Assembly (NCBI RefSeq): GCF_000936425.1
Contig: NZ_AVFK01000016.1
Coordinates: forward strand, 101,928 to 165,927
Direction: 5' to 3'
DNA: 64,000 nt
Source: Skermanella aerolata KACC 11604
GTDB lineage: Bacteria; Pseudomonadota; Alphaproteobacteria; Azospirillales; Azospirillaceae
Part shown: in pieces, positions 17,756-26,778 of the stretch
Position numbering within the stretch: position 1 is the stretch's first letter
Layout: every line of letters starts with the position of its first letter
Position numbers and translations under genes: made by a program
The notes under the pieces: model-generated
Database searches by the model: none
What the model was told of the DNA's origin: nothing
Seen by the model: the letters and a program-made list of their open reading frames with translations, nothing else

Positions 17756-18625
17756 TCAGTCGTCGCCGATCGCCTGGTTCTGCTGCTCCAGCCGGAACGG
17801 GTTGGCCGGATAGACGCCCAGGATCTTCACCTCGCGGGCGAAGAACTCCAGTTCCTCCAGCGCCAGCCGCAGGGGCCGCTCTTCCGGGTGGCCCTCGACG
17901 TCGACGTAGAACTGCGCCGCCGTGAAGCGGCCGTCCACCATGTAGCTTTCCAGCTTGGTCAGGTTGATGCCGTTGGTGGCGAAGCCGCCCATCGCCTTGT
18001 AGAGCGCCGCCGGCACGCTGCGGACCCGGAAGACGAAGGTGGTCACCACGGGCCCGGAATGCGGCGCCGGCTGCATCGGCTCCCGCGCCATCACCAGGAA
18101 GCGGGTGGTGTTGTGCTGGGCGTCCTCGATCGACGGCTTCAAGGTCTCCAGGCCGTAGATCCGGCCGGCGAGTTCCGACGCGATCGCCGCTTCGGTGATG
18201 TCGCCGCGCTCGGCGATCTCCTTCGCCGCACCCGCCGTATCGGCATGCGGGATCTCCCGCAGGCCCAGTGCGCGCGTCACCTTGCGGCATTGGGACAGCG
18301 CCTGAATATGGCTGCGCACTACCTTGATGGTATCGAGCGTGGCGCCCGGAGGCGCCAGCAACTGATGGTTCACCCGCTGGTAATGTTCGCCGATGATGTG
18401 CAGGCCGCCCTGCGGCAGCAGATAATGGTTGTCGGCGACGCGCCCGGCGACCGAGTTTTCCACCGGGATCATACCGTACTCGGCTGTTCCCTCATGCACG
18501 GCGGCGAACACGTCCTCGAAGGTCGCGCATGGCATGGTCTGCCGCTCCGGAAAAACGTTGCGGCAGGACAGGTCGGAATAGGCGCCAAGGGAACCCTGGA
18601 AGGCGATCGCGGTGGATTTGGACAT
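17756..18625 (-). CDS. pheA: Prephenate dehydratase
   Basis: 289 residues. It converts prephenate to phenylpyruvate in phenylalanine synthesis. The periplasmic-binding-like catalytic domain begins IAFQGSLGAYSDLSC and includes IPVENSVAGRV and the catalytic HNTTRFLVM (TTRF). The C-terminal ACT domain holds NGINLTKLESYMVDGRF, a variant of the phenylalanine-binding GxNLTKIESRP motif in which Arg-Pro is replaced by Tyr-Met; feedback inhibition may therefore differ. It is monofunctional, with no chorismate mutase part. It follows kdsB by 41 bp. Confidence 0.96.
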   Translation of the reverse strand: MSKSTAIAFQGSLGAYSDLSCRNVFPERQTMPCATFEDVFAAVHEGTAEYGMIPVENSVAGRVADNHYLLPQGGLHIIGEHYQRVNHQLLAPPGATLDTIKVVRSHIQALSQCRKVTRALGLREIPHADTAGAAKEIAERGDITEAAIASELAGRIYGLETLKPSIEDAQHNTTRFLVMAREPMQPAPHSGPVVTTFVFRVRSVPAALYKAMGGFATNGINLTKLESYMVDGRFTAAQFYVDVEGHPEERPLRLALEELEFFAREVKILGVYPANPFRLEQQNQAIGDD

Positions 18626-18666
18626 GACCGGGGTGTTTGCTCGATTGAAAGGGACTGAAAACTGGC

Positions 18667-19422
18667 TCAGCGGCCGAGCAGGACTCGGGCGCGGGCCAGA
18701 TCGGCGGGAGTATCGACACCCAGCGGAACCGCGTCAACGACGGCCACGTCGATTCGCATGCCTGCGGCGAGTGCCCGCAGCTGCTCCAGTCTCTCCTGCT
18801 GCTCCAGATGCGACGGCGGCAGCGACACGAAGCGGGCCAGCGCCGGCGTCCGGTAGGCGTAGAGGCCGATGTGGTGCAGCAGCGGCGCCTCGCCGGTAGG
18901 AGCCGTCGCACGGGTGAAGTACAGCGCGCGGCCGGTTGCGGCACCCGGCGCCCGTTCGACCACCGCCTTGACGACGTTGGGATTGCCGCGCTCGCTGGCA
19001 TCGGTGATCTCGACCGCCAGGGTGCCGATATCGACCCCCTCGGTCTCCAGCAACTCGTAGGCGGCGCGGATCGTCTCCGGCGCAATGGTGGGAAGGTCGC
19101 CCTGGACGTTCACGACGGCATCGTGCTTGCCTTCGGGATCCACGGTCCGAAGCGCCTCGTAGATTCGGTCGGAGCCGGAGGGGTGGTCGGGTCTCGTCAG
19201 GACAGCCTGACCGCCGGCCTTGGTGACGGCGTCGGCGATCTCGGGTTCGGCGCAGGCGACCACGACGGGACCGATCCCCGCCTCGATCCCCCGGCGCCAG
19301 ACATGGACGATCATCGGTTCGCCGTGAATATCGGCAAGCGGCTTGCCCGGCAGCCGGGTCGAAGCGAGACGCGCAGGTATGACGATTATCGGGTTTCTTG
19401 GCATGGTGGCCATCTGCGACAT
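18667..19422 (-). CDS. kdsB: 3-deoxy-manno-octulosonate cytidylyltransferase
   Basis: 251 residues. It activates Kdo as CMP-Kdo for lipopolysaccharide synthesis. Signatures are [20 protein letters not shown] at the N-terminus, [21 protein letters not shown] (metal-binding Asp) and HHIGLYAYR. The N-terminal Met cluster (M1, M4, M7) leaves the exact start open; no strong ribosome site separates them. The gene diverges from the cytochrome c gene and precedes pheA. Confidence 0.96.
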   Translation of the reverse strand: MSQMATMPRNPIIVIPARLASTRLPGKPLADIHGEPMIVHVWRRGIEAGIGPVVVACAEPEIADAVTKAGGQAVLTRPDHPSGSDRIYEALRTVDPEGKHDAVVNVQGDLPTIAPETIRAAYELLETEGVDIGTLAVEITDASERGNPNVVKAVVERAPGAATGRALYFTRATAPTGEAPLLHHIGLYAYRTPALARFVSLPPSHLEQQERLEQLRALAAGMRIDVAVVDAVPLGVDTPADLARARVLLGR

Positions 19423-19482
19423 TTAGGTTATAGGTGTGCGTGCGACATTTCGCCCTGAGGGTCAAGCGGCTAAAGCGGCTGA

Positions 19483-19499
19483 CCCCTGCGACACAGGGG
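19483..19499. promoter_or_regulatory. Small hairpin in the kdsB / cytochrome c divergent region
   Basis: CCCCTG and CAGGGG pair perfectly around a 5-base loop. It lies 61 bp upstream of kdsB and 100 bp upstream of the cytochrome c start. It may be an operator or a leader hairpin; no regulator is identified. Confidence 0.3.
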
Positions 19500-19598
19500 C
19501 CTATGTTGCGGTTAACGAAACAATAAGCCGTTGCGCGTGACAGCCGGCGGTTCGGCCGCTATCGTGCGGTAATTACAAGGGAATTGGGGACTCGCGGC

Positions 19599-20138
19599 AT
19601 GTCGAGCATGGAATTCAACAAGTTGTCAGGGGCCATCCTGCTGGGCGGCCTCGTTGCTATGATGAGCGGCTTCATCTCGGAAGTACTGGTTTCGCCCAAG
19701 CATTTGGAGCAGAACGCTTATCAGGTCGATACCAGCGCCATAGCGCCGGCGGCGTCGCCTGCCGGCGGTGAACCCGCCGAAATTCCGCCGGTGGCCCCGT
19801 TGCTGGCCAGCGCCGACCCGGCGGCCGGCGAGCGGGTGTCAAGAGCTTGCGCGTCCTGCCACTCGTTCGAGAAGGGCGGCGCCGCCAAGGTCGGGCCGAA
19901 CCTGTGGGGCGTCATCGGCGGTCCGCACGGTCACCAGGAAGGCTTCGCCTACAGCGATGCCATGAAGAACACCCCGGGCAACTGGGATTTCGAAGGGCTC
20001 AACCACTTCCTGCTGAACCCGAAGTCCTATATCTCCGGCACCAAGATGAACTTCGCCGGCATCAAGAAGGACGAGGACCGCGCCAACCTGATCGCCTGGC
20101 TGAACACGCAGTCCGACAGCCCGCAGCCGCTGCCGTAA
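19599..20138 (+). CDS. Membrane-anchored class I cytochrome c (CycM-like)
   Basis: About 179 residues. An N-terminal uncleaved signal anchor (GAILLGGLVAMMSGFISEVLV) is followed by an Ala/Pro-rich tether (about 35-70) and a c-type haem domain with CASCH as the haem attachment site. KVGPNLWGVIGG and the Met ligand in TKMNFAG are typical of cytochrome c2/c552 domains. It would carry electrons in the periplasm, for example between the bc1 complex and terminal oxidase. ATG at 19599 has GGGGA 9 bp upstream; an in-frame TTG at 19584 is less likely. Confidence 0.92.
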   Translation: MSSMEFNKLSGAILLGGLVAMMSGFISEVLVSPKHLEQNAYQVDTSAIAPAASPAGGEPAEIPPVAPLLASADPAAGERVSRACASCHSFEKGGAAKVGPNLWGVIGGPHGHQEGFAYSDAMKNTPGNWDFEGLNHFLLNPKSYISGTKMNFAGIKKDEDRANLIAWLNTQSDSPQPLP

Positions 20139-20231
20139 CTGCCGGACGACGCCGCTGTTGTAATCCGGCTGGCGGGATGGGAAGAGCCCCGCTAGGATGC
20201 CTTTCCCTCCTGCCGGCCTGGATTTGCGATA

Positions 20232-21068
20232 ATGACGGCGTCAAGCCCTTCGACCGAACCGCCCGTGGCCTTGCCGGACCCTATCGTCTTGCCTGATGGC
20301 GTAGCGGATCTGGCCGTGCGGTTGGCCGACGCCGCCGGTTCGGTGATCCGGCGCTATTACCGCACGCCCTTCGCGGTGGACGACAAGCCCGACAGCTCGC
20401 CGGTCACGATCGCGGACCGGGAAGCCGAGGCTGCGATCCGCGCCATCCTGGCCGCCGAGCGTCCCGGCGACGGCATCGTCGGCGAGGAGCACGGCACGAC
20501 CAACGGCGATGCCGACTGGCTGTGGGTGATCGACCCGATCGACGGCACCAAGTCCTTCATCACCGGCCGCCCGACCTTCGGGACGCTGGTGGCCCTGCTG
20601 TACCGGGGCCGTCCCGTACTCGGCGTGATCGACCAGCCGATCACCGGCGACCGCTGGGTTGGGGCCGTCGGGCAACCGACCACCCTCAACGGCAAGCCGG
20701 CCCGCGTCCGGGCCTGCCCGTCGCTCGGCCGTGCGACGCTCAACACGACCTCTCCCGATCTGTTCGGACCCGACGACTACACGGCGTTCCGTCGAGTCGC
20801 GACGGCCGTCAAGCTACCCATGTATGGCGGCGACTGCTACGCCTACGGTTTGCTGGCGGCGGGCTTCGTCGATCTGGTGATCGAGGCCGGCCTGAAACTT
20901 TACGACTATGCGGCTCTGGTCCCGGTGGTCGAAGGAGCGGGTGGCGTCATGACGGACTGGAGCGGAGCACCGCTCGGCAGGGGGTCCGACGGGCGGGTGG
21001 TCGCCGCCGGTGACGCCGCCGCCCATGCCGAGGCGCTCGCCCGTCTGGGTGAGGCTCCATTAGGTTGA
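20232..21068 (+). CDS. hisN: Histidinol-phosphate phosphatase, inositol-monophosphatase type
   Basis: 278 residues. It contains the metal-dependent phosphatase motifs of the IMPase family: GIVGEEHG, DPIDGTKSFITGRP, GGDCYAYG and LKLYDYAALVPVVEGAGG. The substitution of the more usual WDxAA by YDYAALVPVVEGAGG matches the HisN branch, which completes histidine synthesis by dephosphorylating L-histidinol phosphate. It stands alone 93 bp after the cytochrome gene. Activity on other sugar or inositol phosphates cannot be excluded from sequence. Confidence 0.88.
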   Translation: MTASSPSTEPPVALPDPIVLPDGVADLAVRLADAAGSVIRRYYRTPFAVDDKPDSSPVTIADREAEAAIRAILAAERPGDGIVGEEHGTTNGDADWLWVIDPIDGTKSFITGRPTFGTLVALLYRGRPVLGVIDQPITGDRWVGAVGQPTTLNGKPARVRACPSLGRATLNTTSPDLFGPDDYTAFRRVATAVKLPMYGGDCYAYGLLAAGFVDLVIEAGLKLYDYAALVPVVEGAGGVMTDWSGAPLGRGSDGRVVAAGDAAAHAEALARLGEAPLG

Positions 21069-21199
21069 TAGCCTCATTTTCGTATCTCTTTCCTTGCCCT
21101 TTTCGTGTCGCCATCTGGTAAGACTCGATTCCGTGCAGTCGCCCGATGCGGCGGCACCGCTCCCTCGAACTCGCGCTTTAAGACCAGGGAATGTTCGCC

Positions 21200-21844
21200 A
21201 TGCTGATCCCTAAACCAGCCAAGTCAGCCTACGAGAACGCAGATACTGACATCCGGGAAATGCTCGACCGGATGATCGCGGAATTGAAGGCCACGCCCTC
21301 TTGGGAACAGCGCAGCACCCAGTTCCTTGAAATCATCGATGCTCTCGAACTGGCGTTCGAAGGCGATGAGGAGGATCTGGACGACGACTTCATCGACGAC
21401 GAGGATGAGGACGACGAATATGTCGGCGACGAGGACGACGATCTCGACGACGACGAGAGCGACGAAGAAGGCGGGGAGCGCGCTGTTTCCGGCGAAAAGG
21501 TCAATGGCTGGCACGGTGGCGGCGGAGTCGTTGCTCCCGCCGACGACGAGGTCGAGGAGGTCGAGATCGTGGAGGACTTCGCCGAGGTCCTGCCGTTCTA
21601 TGTCGGCGCCGTCCTGGAGCAACTGGGGGAGACGAAGCTGGAACGTCCCGAGCAGGCCGCCTTCTATCTGCTGTCCTGCCATCCCGAGCATACCGAGGCC
21701 GCCCAGTCGTGGCTTCAGCAGGGCACCAACCTGAAGCGCTTCCAGAAGTTCGTCGACGATACTCCCGATTATGAAGCCATCCTCGAGATGATGGACGAGC
21801 ATTACGACGAGGATGACGACGACATCGATGACGACGAAGACTGA
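21200..21844 (+). CDS. Hypothetical protein with long acidic low-complexity tracts
   Basis: About 214 residues. The N-terminal 55 residues are helical. Residues about 55-95 are almost entirely Asp and Glu, a Gly-rich linker follows, then a folded-looking helical segment (about 130-190, with LPFYVGAVLEQLG and AAFYLLSCHPEHTEAA) and a second acidic tail. No family is recognised. ATG at 21200 is preferred because AGGGA lies 9 bp upstream; the in-frame ATG at 21191 directly abuts it. It precedes the yej-type operon by 27 bp and may be co-transcribed. Acidic tracts can mimic nucleic acid or bind cations, but no role is assigned. Confidence 0.75.
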   Translation: MLIPKPAKSAYENADTDIREMLDRMIAELKATPSWEQRSTQFLEIIDALELAFEGDEEDLDDDFIDDEDEDDEYVGDEDDDLDDDESDEEGGERAVSGEKVNGWHGGGGVVAPADDEVEEVEIVEDFAEVLPFYVGAVLEQLGETKLERPEQAAFYLLSCHPEHTEAAQSWLQQGTNLKRFQKFVDDTPDYEAILEMMDEHYDEDDDDIDDDED

Positions 21845-21871
21845 AACCCGTCCGTAGCCGGTAGCGTCCTG

Positions 21872-23689
21872 ATGAAATTTGCCTCCGCCATCGCGGCGTT
21901 CCTCATCCTCCTCGCGCCTGTAGCCCGGGCGGAGGAGAGTATCACCCGAACCCACGCGCTGGCGGAGTTCACGACGCCGAAATACGCCGAGGGTTTTCCG
22001 CGTTTCGACTACGTGAACCCCGATGCCCCCAAGGGCGGCGGCGTCGTCACGGCGGAGCCGGGCAGTTTCGACAGCCTCAACTCGATCATCCTGCGCGGGC
22101 AGGTGCCGCGCAGCATCGGCTTGATCTCCGACTCGCTGTTCGTCTCCTCGGGCGACGAGCTGGAAGTGGTCTACGGCCTGATCGCCGAAACCGCCGAGTA
22201 CCCCGAGGACAAGAGCTGGGTCGTCTTCAACCTGCGTCCCGAAGCGAAGTTTCACGACGGCCACCCGGTCACGGCCGCCGACTTCGTGTTCGGCTGGAAC
22301 GCGATCGAGCAGCACGGCCGTCCCTTCCTCAAGAGCTTCCTTGAGGATGTCGAGAAGGTCGAGGCGCTGGAAGAGCACCGCCTGAAGGTCAGCTTCAAGA
22401 CCAGGGGCGAGATGAAGCCGCTGATCCGGGCCGCCAGCATCTTGTCGCCGGAGCCTGAACACTGGTGGACCGCCGACGGCCGGGACATCGGCAAGACGAC
22501 GCTGGAGCCGCCGCTGACCAGTGGTCCCTACAGGGTCAAGGCGGTCGATCCCGGCCGTTCGATCACCTACGAGCGGGTGGCCGACTACTGGGGGGCGGAC
22601 TTGGCCGTCAATATCGGCCAGAACAACTTCGACACCGTGCGGACCGACTTCTACCGCGACGACGACGTGATGTTCGAAGCGTTCAAGGGGGGAGCCTACG
22701 ACTTCCGCCAGGAGAACAGGGCGCAGCGCTGGACGTCGGGCTACGACATTCCCCAGATCAAGGACGGCAGGATCGAGAAGCGGGCGATCGCCAACGAGCG
22801 GCCGTTCGGCGCGCAGGGCATCCGCTTCAACATGCGCCGGCCCCAGTTCAGCGATCCCAAGGTGCGGCTGGCACTGGCGTATCTGTACGATTTCGAGTGG
22901 CTCCAGAAGAACATCCTGTACGGCCAGTATCGCCGGGTGAAGAGCAACTTCCCTAACAGCGAGTTCGGGGCCAGCGGCCCGCCGACCCCGGCGGAACTGG
23001 AGATCCTGGAGAAGTACCGGGGCCGCGTGCCGGACGAAGTCTTCACGACCGCCTATGAGCCGCCCAGCACCGACGGTTCCGGCAACAACCGCGACAATGT
23101 CCGCAAGGCCATGGCGCTGTTCCGTCAGGCCGGCTACGAGACCCGCGACAACAAGCTGGTGAACGCGAAGACCGGGCAGCAGATGCGGATCGAGTTCCTG
23201 GACGACAACCAGTCGATGGTCCGTGTCATGCAGCCCTATGTCACCGGACTTCAGCGCGTCGGCATCGACGCCAATATCCGGATCGTGGACAGCGCCCAGC
23301 ATCAGGCGCGCACCGACGATTTCGACTTCGATGCCGTGATGGTGTTCTTCAACTTCTTCCCGCCGCCCGGCACCGAGCAGCGCAGCTATTTCGGCTCCGC
23401 CGCGGCCGACGTGAAGGGTTCGGCCAATTATGCGGGTATCAAGGACCCCGTCGTCGATGCCCTGATCGAGGAAGTCATCGCGGCCAGGGACTACGACAAG
23501 CTCCAGGCGACCTCGCGGGCGCTCGACCGGGTGCTGCTGTGGCAGCACGCCATGATCCCGCAATGGTACAACGACCAGACCTGGATCGCGTACTGGACCA
23601 AGTTCGGCTGGCCGGACCGGAAGCCCCGCTTCGACACCGGCTTCCCGTCCACGTGGTGGTCGAAGGAGGAGAAGGCGGCCAGCCGTTGA
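21872..23689 (+). CDS. Extracellular solute-binding protein, family 5 (YejA-like), first copy
   Basis: 605 residues with a cleavable signal peptide (MKFASAIAAFLILLAPVARA). This is a periplasmic peptide-binding protein of the SBP_bac_5 type. The YejA-type features are HALAEFTTPKYAEGFPRFDY with YVNPDAPKGG, AEYPEDKSWVVFNLRPEAKF, and EQRSYFGSAAADVKGSANYA near the end. It would deliver oligopeptides or peptide-like compounds such as microcin C-type molecules to the YejBEF importer downstream. A close paralogue follows 82 bp later. Confidence 0.92.
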   Translation: MKFASAIAAFLILLAPVARAEESITRTHALAEFTTPKYAEGFPRFDYVNPDAPKGGGVVTAEPGSFDSLNSIILRGQVPRSIGLISDSLFVSSGDELEVVYGLIAETAEYPEDKSWVVFNLRPEAKFHDGHPVTAADFVFGWNAIEQHGRPFLKSFLEDVEKVEALEEHRLKVSFKTRGEMKPLIRAASILSPEPEHWWTADGRDIGKTTLEPPLTSGPYRVKAVDPGRSITYERVADYWGADLAVNIGQNNFDTVRTDFYRDDDVMFEAFKGGAYDFRQENRAQRWTSGYDIPQIKDGRIEKRAIANERPFGAQGIRFNMRRPQFSDPKVRLALAYLYDFEWLQKNILYGQYRRVKSNFPNSEFGASGPPTPAELEILEKYRGRVPDEVFTTAYEPPSTDGSGNNRDNVRKAMALFRQAGYETRDNKLVNAKTGQQMRIEFLDDNQSMVRVMQPYVTGLQRVGIDANIRIVDSAQHQARTDDFDFDAVMVFFNFFPPPGTEQRSYFGSAAADVKGSANYAGIKDPVVDALIEEVIAARDYDKLQATSRALDRVLLWQHAMIPQWYNDQTWIAYWTKFGWPDRKPRFDTGFPSTWWSKEEKAASR

Positions 23690-23771
23690 GCCGGATCGGT
23701 CTTTTGGCCTTGATTTAAACGGATTCGGCTGCCAACGCTGAACTCCCGACACCATGTATCGGGAAGACCGC

Positions 23772-25622
23772 ATGAGGGATGAGAGCCGGATGAAGAGACT
23801 GCTAGCCGCCGCCGTTTGTTCAGGATTCCTGATGCTTGGGGGCCTCCTGCCCGCTGCAGCGCAGGAGGCAGAACAGAAAGTCACCCGCACCTGGGCGATG
23901 GCGGAGTTCGGCGAGCCGCTCTACGGCCCCGACATGCCGCACTGGCCCTACGCCAACCCGGACGCTCCCAAGGGCGGTTCGGTCGTGCTGGGCGCCTTCG
24001 GCAGCTTCGACAGCCTCAACACCTATATCCTGCGCGGCCAGTGGCCGGCAGGCATCAGCTTGATCTCCGACGGACTGATGACGGGCTCGGGGGACGAGCT
24101 GTCGTCCGCCTATGGCCTGATCGCGGAGAACGCCGAGTATCCCGAAGACAAGAGCTGGATCGTCTTCAACCTCCGTCCCGAGGCGCGATGGCATGACGGC
24201 CAGCCGATCACCGCCGACGACTTCAAGTTCGCGTTCGACACGATCAAGCAGTACGGACGCCCCTTCCTCCAGAGCTTCTACGAGGATGTCAGCGGCATCG
24301 AGGTGCTGGACCCGCACAAGCTGAAGTTCACCTTCAAGACCCGCAACAGCATGAAGCCGCTGCTGACGGTGGCGCAGTCCTCGCCGCTGCCCCGTCACTG
24401 GTGGAACGCCAACGGCCGTGATATCACCAAGACGACGCTGGAGCCGCTGCTGGGCAGCGGCGCCTACAGGATCAAGGCGGTCGATCCCGGACGGTCGGTC
24501 ACCTACGAGCGGGTTACGGACTATTGGGCAGCGGACCTGCCGGTCAATCGCGGACTGAACAACTTCGACCAGATCCGCTACGACTATTACCTGGACGACA
24601 CCGTCCTGTTCGAAGCCTTCATGGCCGGGCGGATCGATTACCGCCAGGAAAACCGTGCGCAGCGGTGGAACCAAAGCTACGATGTGCCCGCCGTCAAGGA
24701 CGGCAACCTGATCAAGCGGGTGGTGCCGGACGAGACTCCCAGGGGCACTCAGGGCTATATCTTCAACCTGCGCCGTTCGCAGTTCCAGGATGTCAGGGTC
24801 CGCGAGGCGATCAACCTGCTCTACGACTTCGAGTCGGTTCAGCGGACGCTCCTGTTCGGTGAGTACAAGCGGGTGAAGAGCTGGTTCCCCAATTCGGAAT
24901 TCGGCGCCAGCGGCGCCCCGGACCCGGCGGAACTGGCTGTTCTGGAGAAGTACAAGGACAAGGTCCGCCCGGAGGTCCTGACCAAGGCCTACGAACCGCC
25001 GGTGACCGACGCTTCCGGCAACATCCGCAACAACCTGCGCGACGCGCTGCGGCTATTCCGCGAAGCCGGCTGGGAGTTGAAGAACAACAGGCTGGTCAAT
25101 GCGGCCGGCGACCAGATGCGGATGGAAATCCTGCTGGTCAGCCCCTCGCTCGTGCGGGTGACCGAGCCCTTCGTCCAGAACGCGCGCCGCGCCGGGATCG
25201 ACGCGTCGATCCGGGTGGTCGATACGTCCCAGTATCAGGTGCGCGTCGACGACTTCGACTACGACCTGCTGGCTGTATCGCTGAACTTCTTCCCGCCGCC
25301 GGGCGCCGAGCAGCGCAGCTATTTCGGTTCTGCCGCCGCCGATGTCCGGGGGTCCGCCAATATTCCCGGCATAAAGGACCCCGTCGTCGACGGCCTGATC
25401 GAGGAACTGATCGGAGCCAAGGACCTGCCAACCCTGGCCGCGACCAACCGGGCGCTCGACCGGGTTCTGCTGTGGGGCTGGTACCAGATCCCGCAATGGT
25501 ACAACGACGAGTCCTGGCTGGCGTACTGGAACAAGTTCGGCTACCCGGAGAAGAAGGCGCGGTATTCGATAGGCTTTCCGGGAACGTGGTGGATGGCCGC
25601 CGACAAGCGGGCATCGCAGTAG
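23772..25622 (+). CDS. Extracellular solute-binding protein, family 5 (YejA-like), second copy
   Basis: About 616 residues, a full-length paralogue of the preceding gene, with long shared segments such as QENRAQRW, AEYPEDKSW and EQRSYFGSAAADV. The signal peptide follows MKRLLAAAVCSGFLML. ATG at 23772 has GGGAAG 5 bp upstream; ATG codons at 23754 and 23790 are alternatives. The two proteins probably arose by tandem duplication and may differ in ligand range while sharing one membrane complex. The yejB-type permease starts 43 bp downstream. Confidence 0.92.
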   Translation: MRDESRMKRLLAAAVCSGFLMLGGLLPAAAQEAEQKVTRTWAMAEFGEPLYGPDMPHWPYANPDAPKGGSVVLGAFGSFDSLNTYILRGQWPAGISLISDGLMTGSGDELSSAYGLIAENAEYPEDKSWIVFNLRPEARWHDGQPITADDFKFAFDTIKQYGRPFLQSFYEDVSGIEVLDPHKLKFTFKTRNSMKPLLTVAQSSPLPRHWWNANGRDITKTTLEPLLGSGAYRIKAVDPGRSVTYERVTDYWAADLPVNRGLNNFDQIRYDYYLDDTVLFEAFMAGRIDYRQENRAQRWNQSYDVPAVKDGNLIKRVVPDETPRGTQGYIFNLRRSQFQDVRVREAINLLYDFESVQRTLLFGEYKRVKSWFPNSEFGASGAPDPAELAVLEKYKDKVRPEVLTKAYEPPVTDASGNIRNNLRDALRLFREAGWELKNNRLVNAAGDQMRMEILLVSPSLVRVTEPFVQNARRAGIDASIRVVDTSQYQVRVDDFDYDLLAVSLNFFPPPGAEQRSYFGSAAADVRGSANIPGIKDPVVDGLIEELIGAKDLPTLAATNRALDRVLLWGWYQIPQWYNDESWLAYWNKFGYPEKKARYSIGFPGTWWMAADKRASQ

Positions 25623-25665
25623 GCGTCGCTGGACCTGAAACAGGCGTAAATCAAGGAACCCCAGG

Positions 25666-26778
25666 ATGCTGGCCTACATCGTCCGCCGCCTGCTGCTGAT
25701 CGTCCCGACGCTGATCGGGATCATGGTGATCAATTTCGTCATCGTGCAGTCTGCCCCCGGCGGTCCGATCGAACAGATGCTGTCCCAGCTTCAGGGGACC
25801 GGCGTGGACGCCACCGCGCGTATCGGCGGCACATCGGGCGGTTCCGACCTGCCGCCGCAGGCCCAGCAGTCGGGCGGAGGAGAGCAGTTCACAGGCCGGT
25901 ACCGGGGCGCTCAGGGCCTCGACCCCGAGTTCATCAAGCAGCTGGAACAGCAGTTCGGCTTCGACAAGCCGATGCACGAGCGCTTCCTGAAGATGATGGG
26001 CGACTATCTGGTCTTCGACTTCGGCACCAGCTACTTCCGCGACCAGCGCGTGGTCGATCTGGTGCTGGACAAGATGCCGGTCTCGATCTCGCTGGGCTTA
26101 TGGACGACGCTGATCGTCTATTTGATCTCGATCCCGCTCGGCATCCGCAAGGCTGTGAAGGACGGCTCGAAGTTCGATATCTGGACCAGCGGCGTCGTCA
26201 TCGTCGGCTACGCCATCCCCAGCTTCCTGTTCGCCGTGCTGCTGATCGTACTGTTCTCCGGCGGGCGCTATCTGGATTGGTTCCCCCTGCGCGGCCTGAC
26301 CAGCGAGGGCTGGGCCTTTATGCCGTGGTGGCAACAGGTCCTGGACTATTTCTGGCACATCACCCTGCCGGTGGTGGCCCTGGTGATCGGCGGGTTCGCC
26401 GGCTTGACCATGCTGACCAAGAACAGCTTCATGGAAGAGATCAACAAGCAGTATGTCATCACGGCGCGGGCCAAGGGGCTGAACGAGCGTCAGGTGCTCT
26501 ACGGCCACGTCTTCCGCAACGCCATGCTGATCGTCATCGCAGGGTTTCCCAGCGCCTTCATCAGCATCCTGTTCACCGGGTCTCTGCTGATCGAGGTGAT
26601 CTTTTCGCTGGATGGGCTGGGGTTGCTGGGATTCGAGGCGGCGATCAACCGTGACTATCCCGTTATGTTCGCCACGCTCTATTTCTTCACCCTGCTGGGA
26701 CTGCTGATGAATCTGGCGGGCGATCTGGCCTATGTCGCGGTCGATCCGCGCATCGACTTCGAATCGAGGAAGACGTGA
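25666..26778 (+). CDS. yejB: Microcin C/oligopeptide ABC transporter permease, YejB type
   Basis: 370 residues, six membrane segments, an inner-membrane permease of the DppB/YejB class. The N-terminus [20 protein letters not shown] is the family signature, and the EAA loop contains [22 protein letters not shown] Gly/Ser/Gln-rich insert (about 40-85) after the first segment is longer than in DppB and typical of YejB. Its stop overlaps the next start by one base (TGATG). Confidence 0.92.
   Translation: MLAYIVRRLLLIVPTLIGIMVINFVIVQSAPGGPIEQMLSQLQGTGVDATARIGGTSGGSDLPPQAQQSGGGEQFTGRYRGAQGLDPEFIKQLEQQFGFDKPMHERFLKMMGDYLVFDFGTSYFRDQRVVDLVLDKMPVSISLGLWTTLIVYLISIPLGIRKAVKDGSKFDIWTSGVVIVGYAIPSFLFAVLLIVLFSGGRYLDWFPLRGLTSEGWAFMPWWQQVLDYFWHITLPVVALVIGGFAGLTMLTKNSFMEEINKQYVITARAKGLNERQVLYGHVFRNAMLIVIAGFPSAFISILFTGSLLIEVIFSLDGLGLLGFEAAINRDYPVMFATLYFFTLLGLLMNLAGDLAYVAVDPRIDFESRKT

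Noticed and set aside
21224..23890. Minus-strand frame of about 888 codons over the acidic protein and the first binding protein
   Set aside because: Caused by GC-rich codon bias. The plus-strand proteins have a signal peptide and family motifs.
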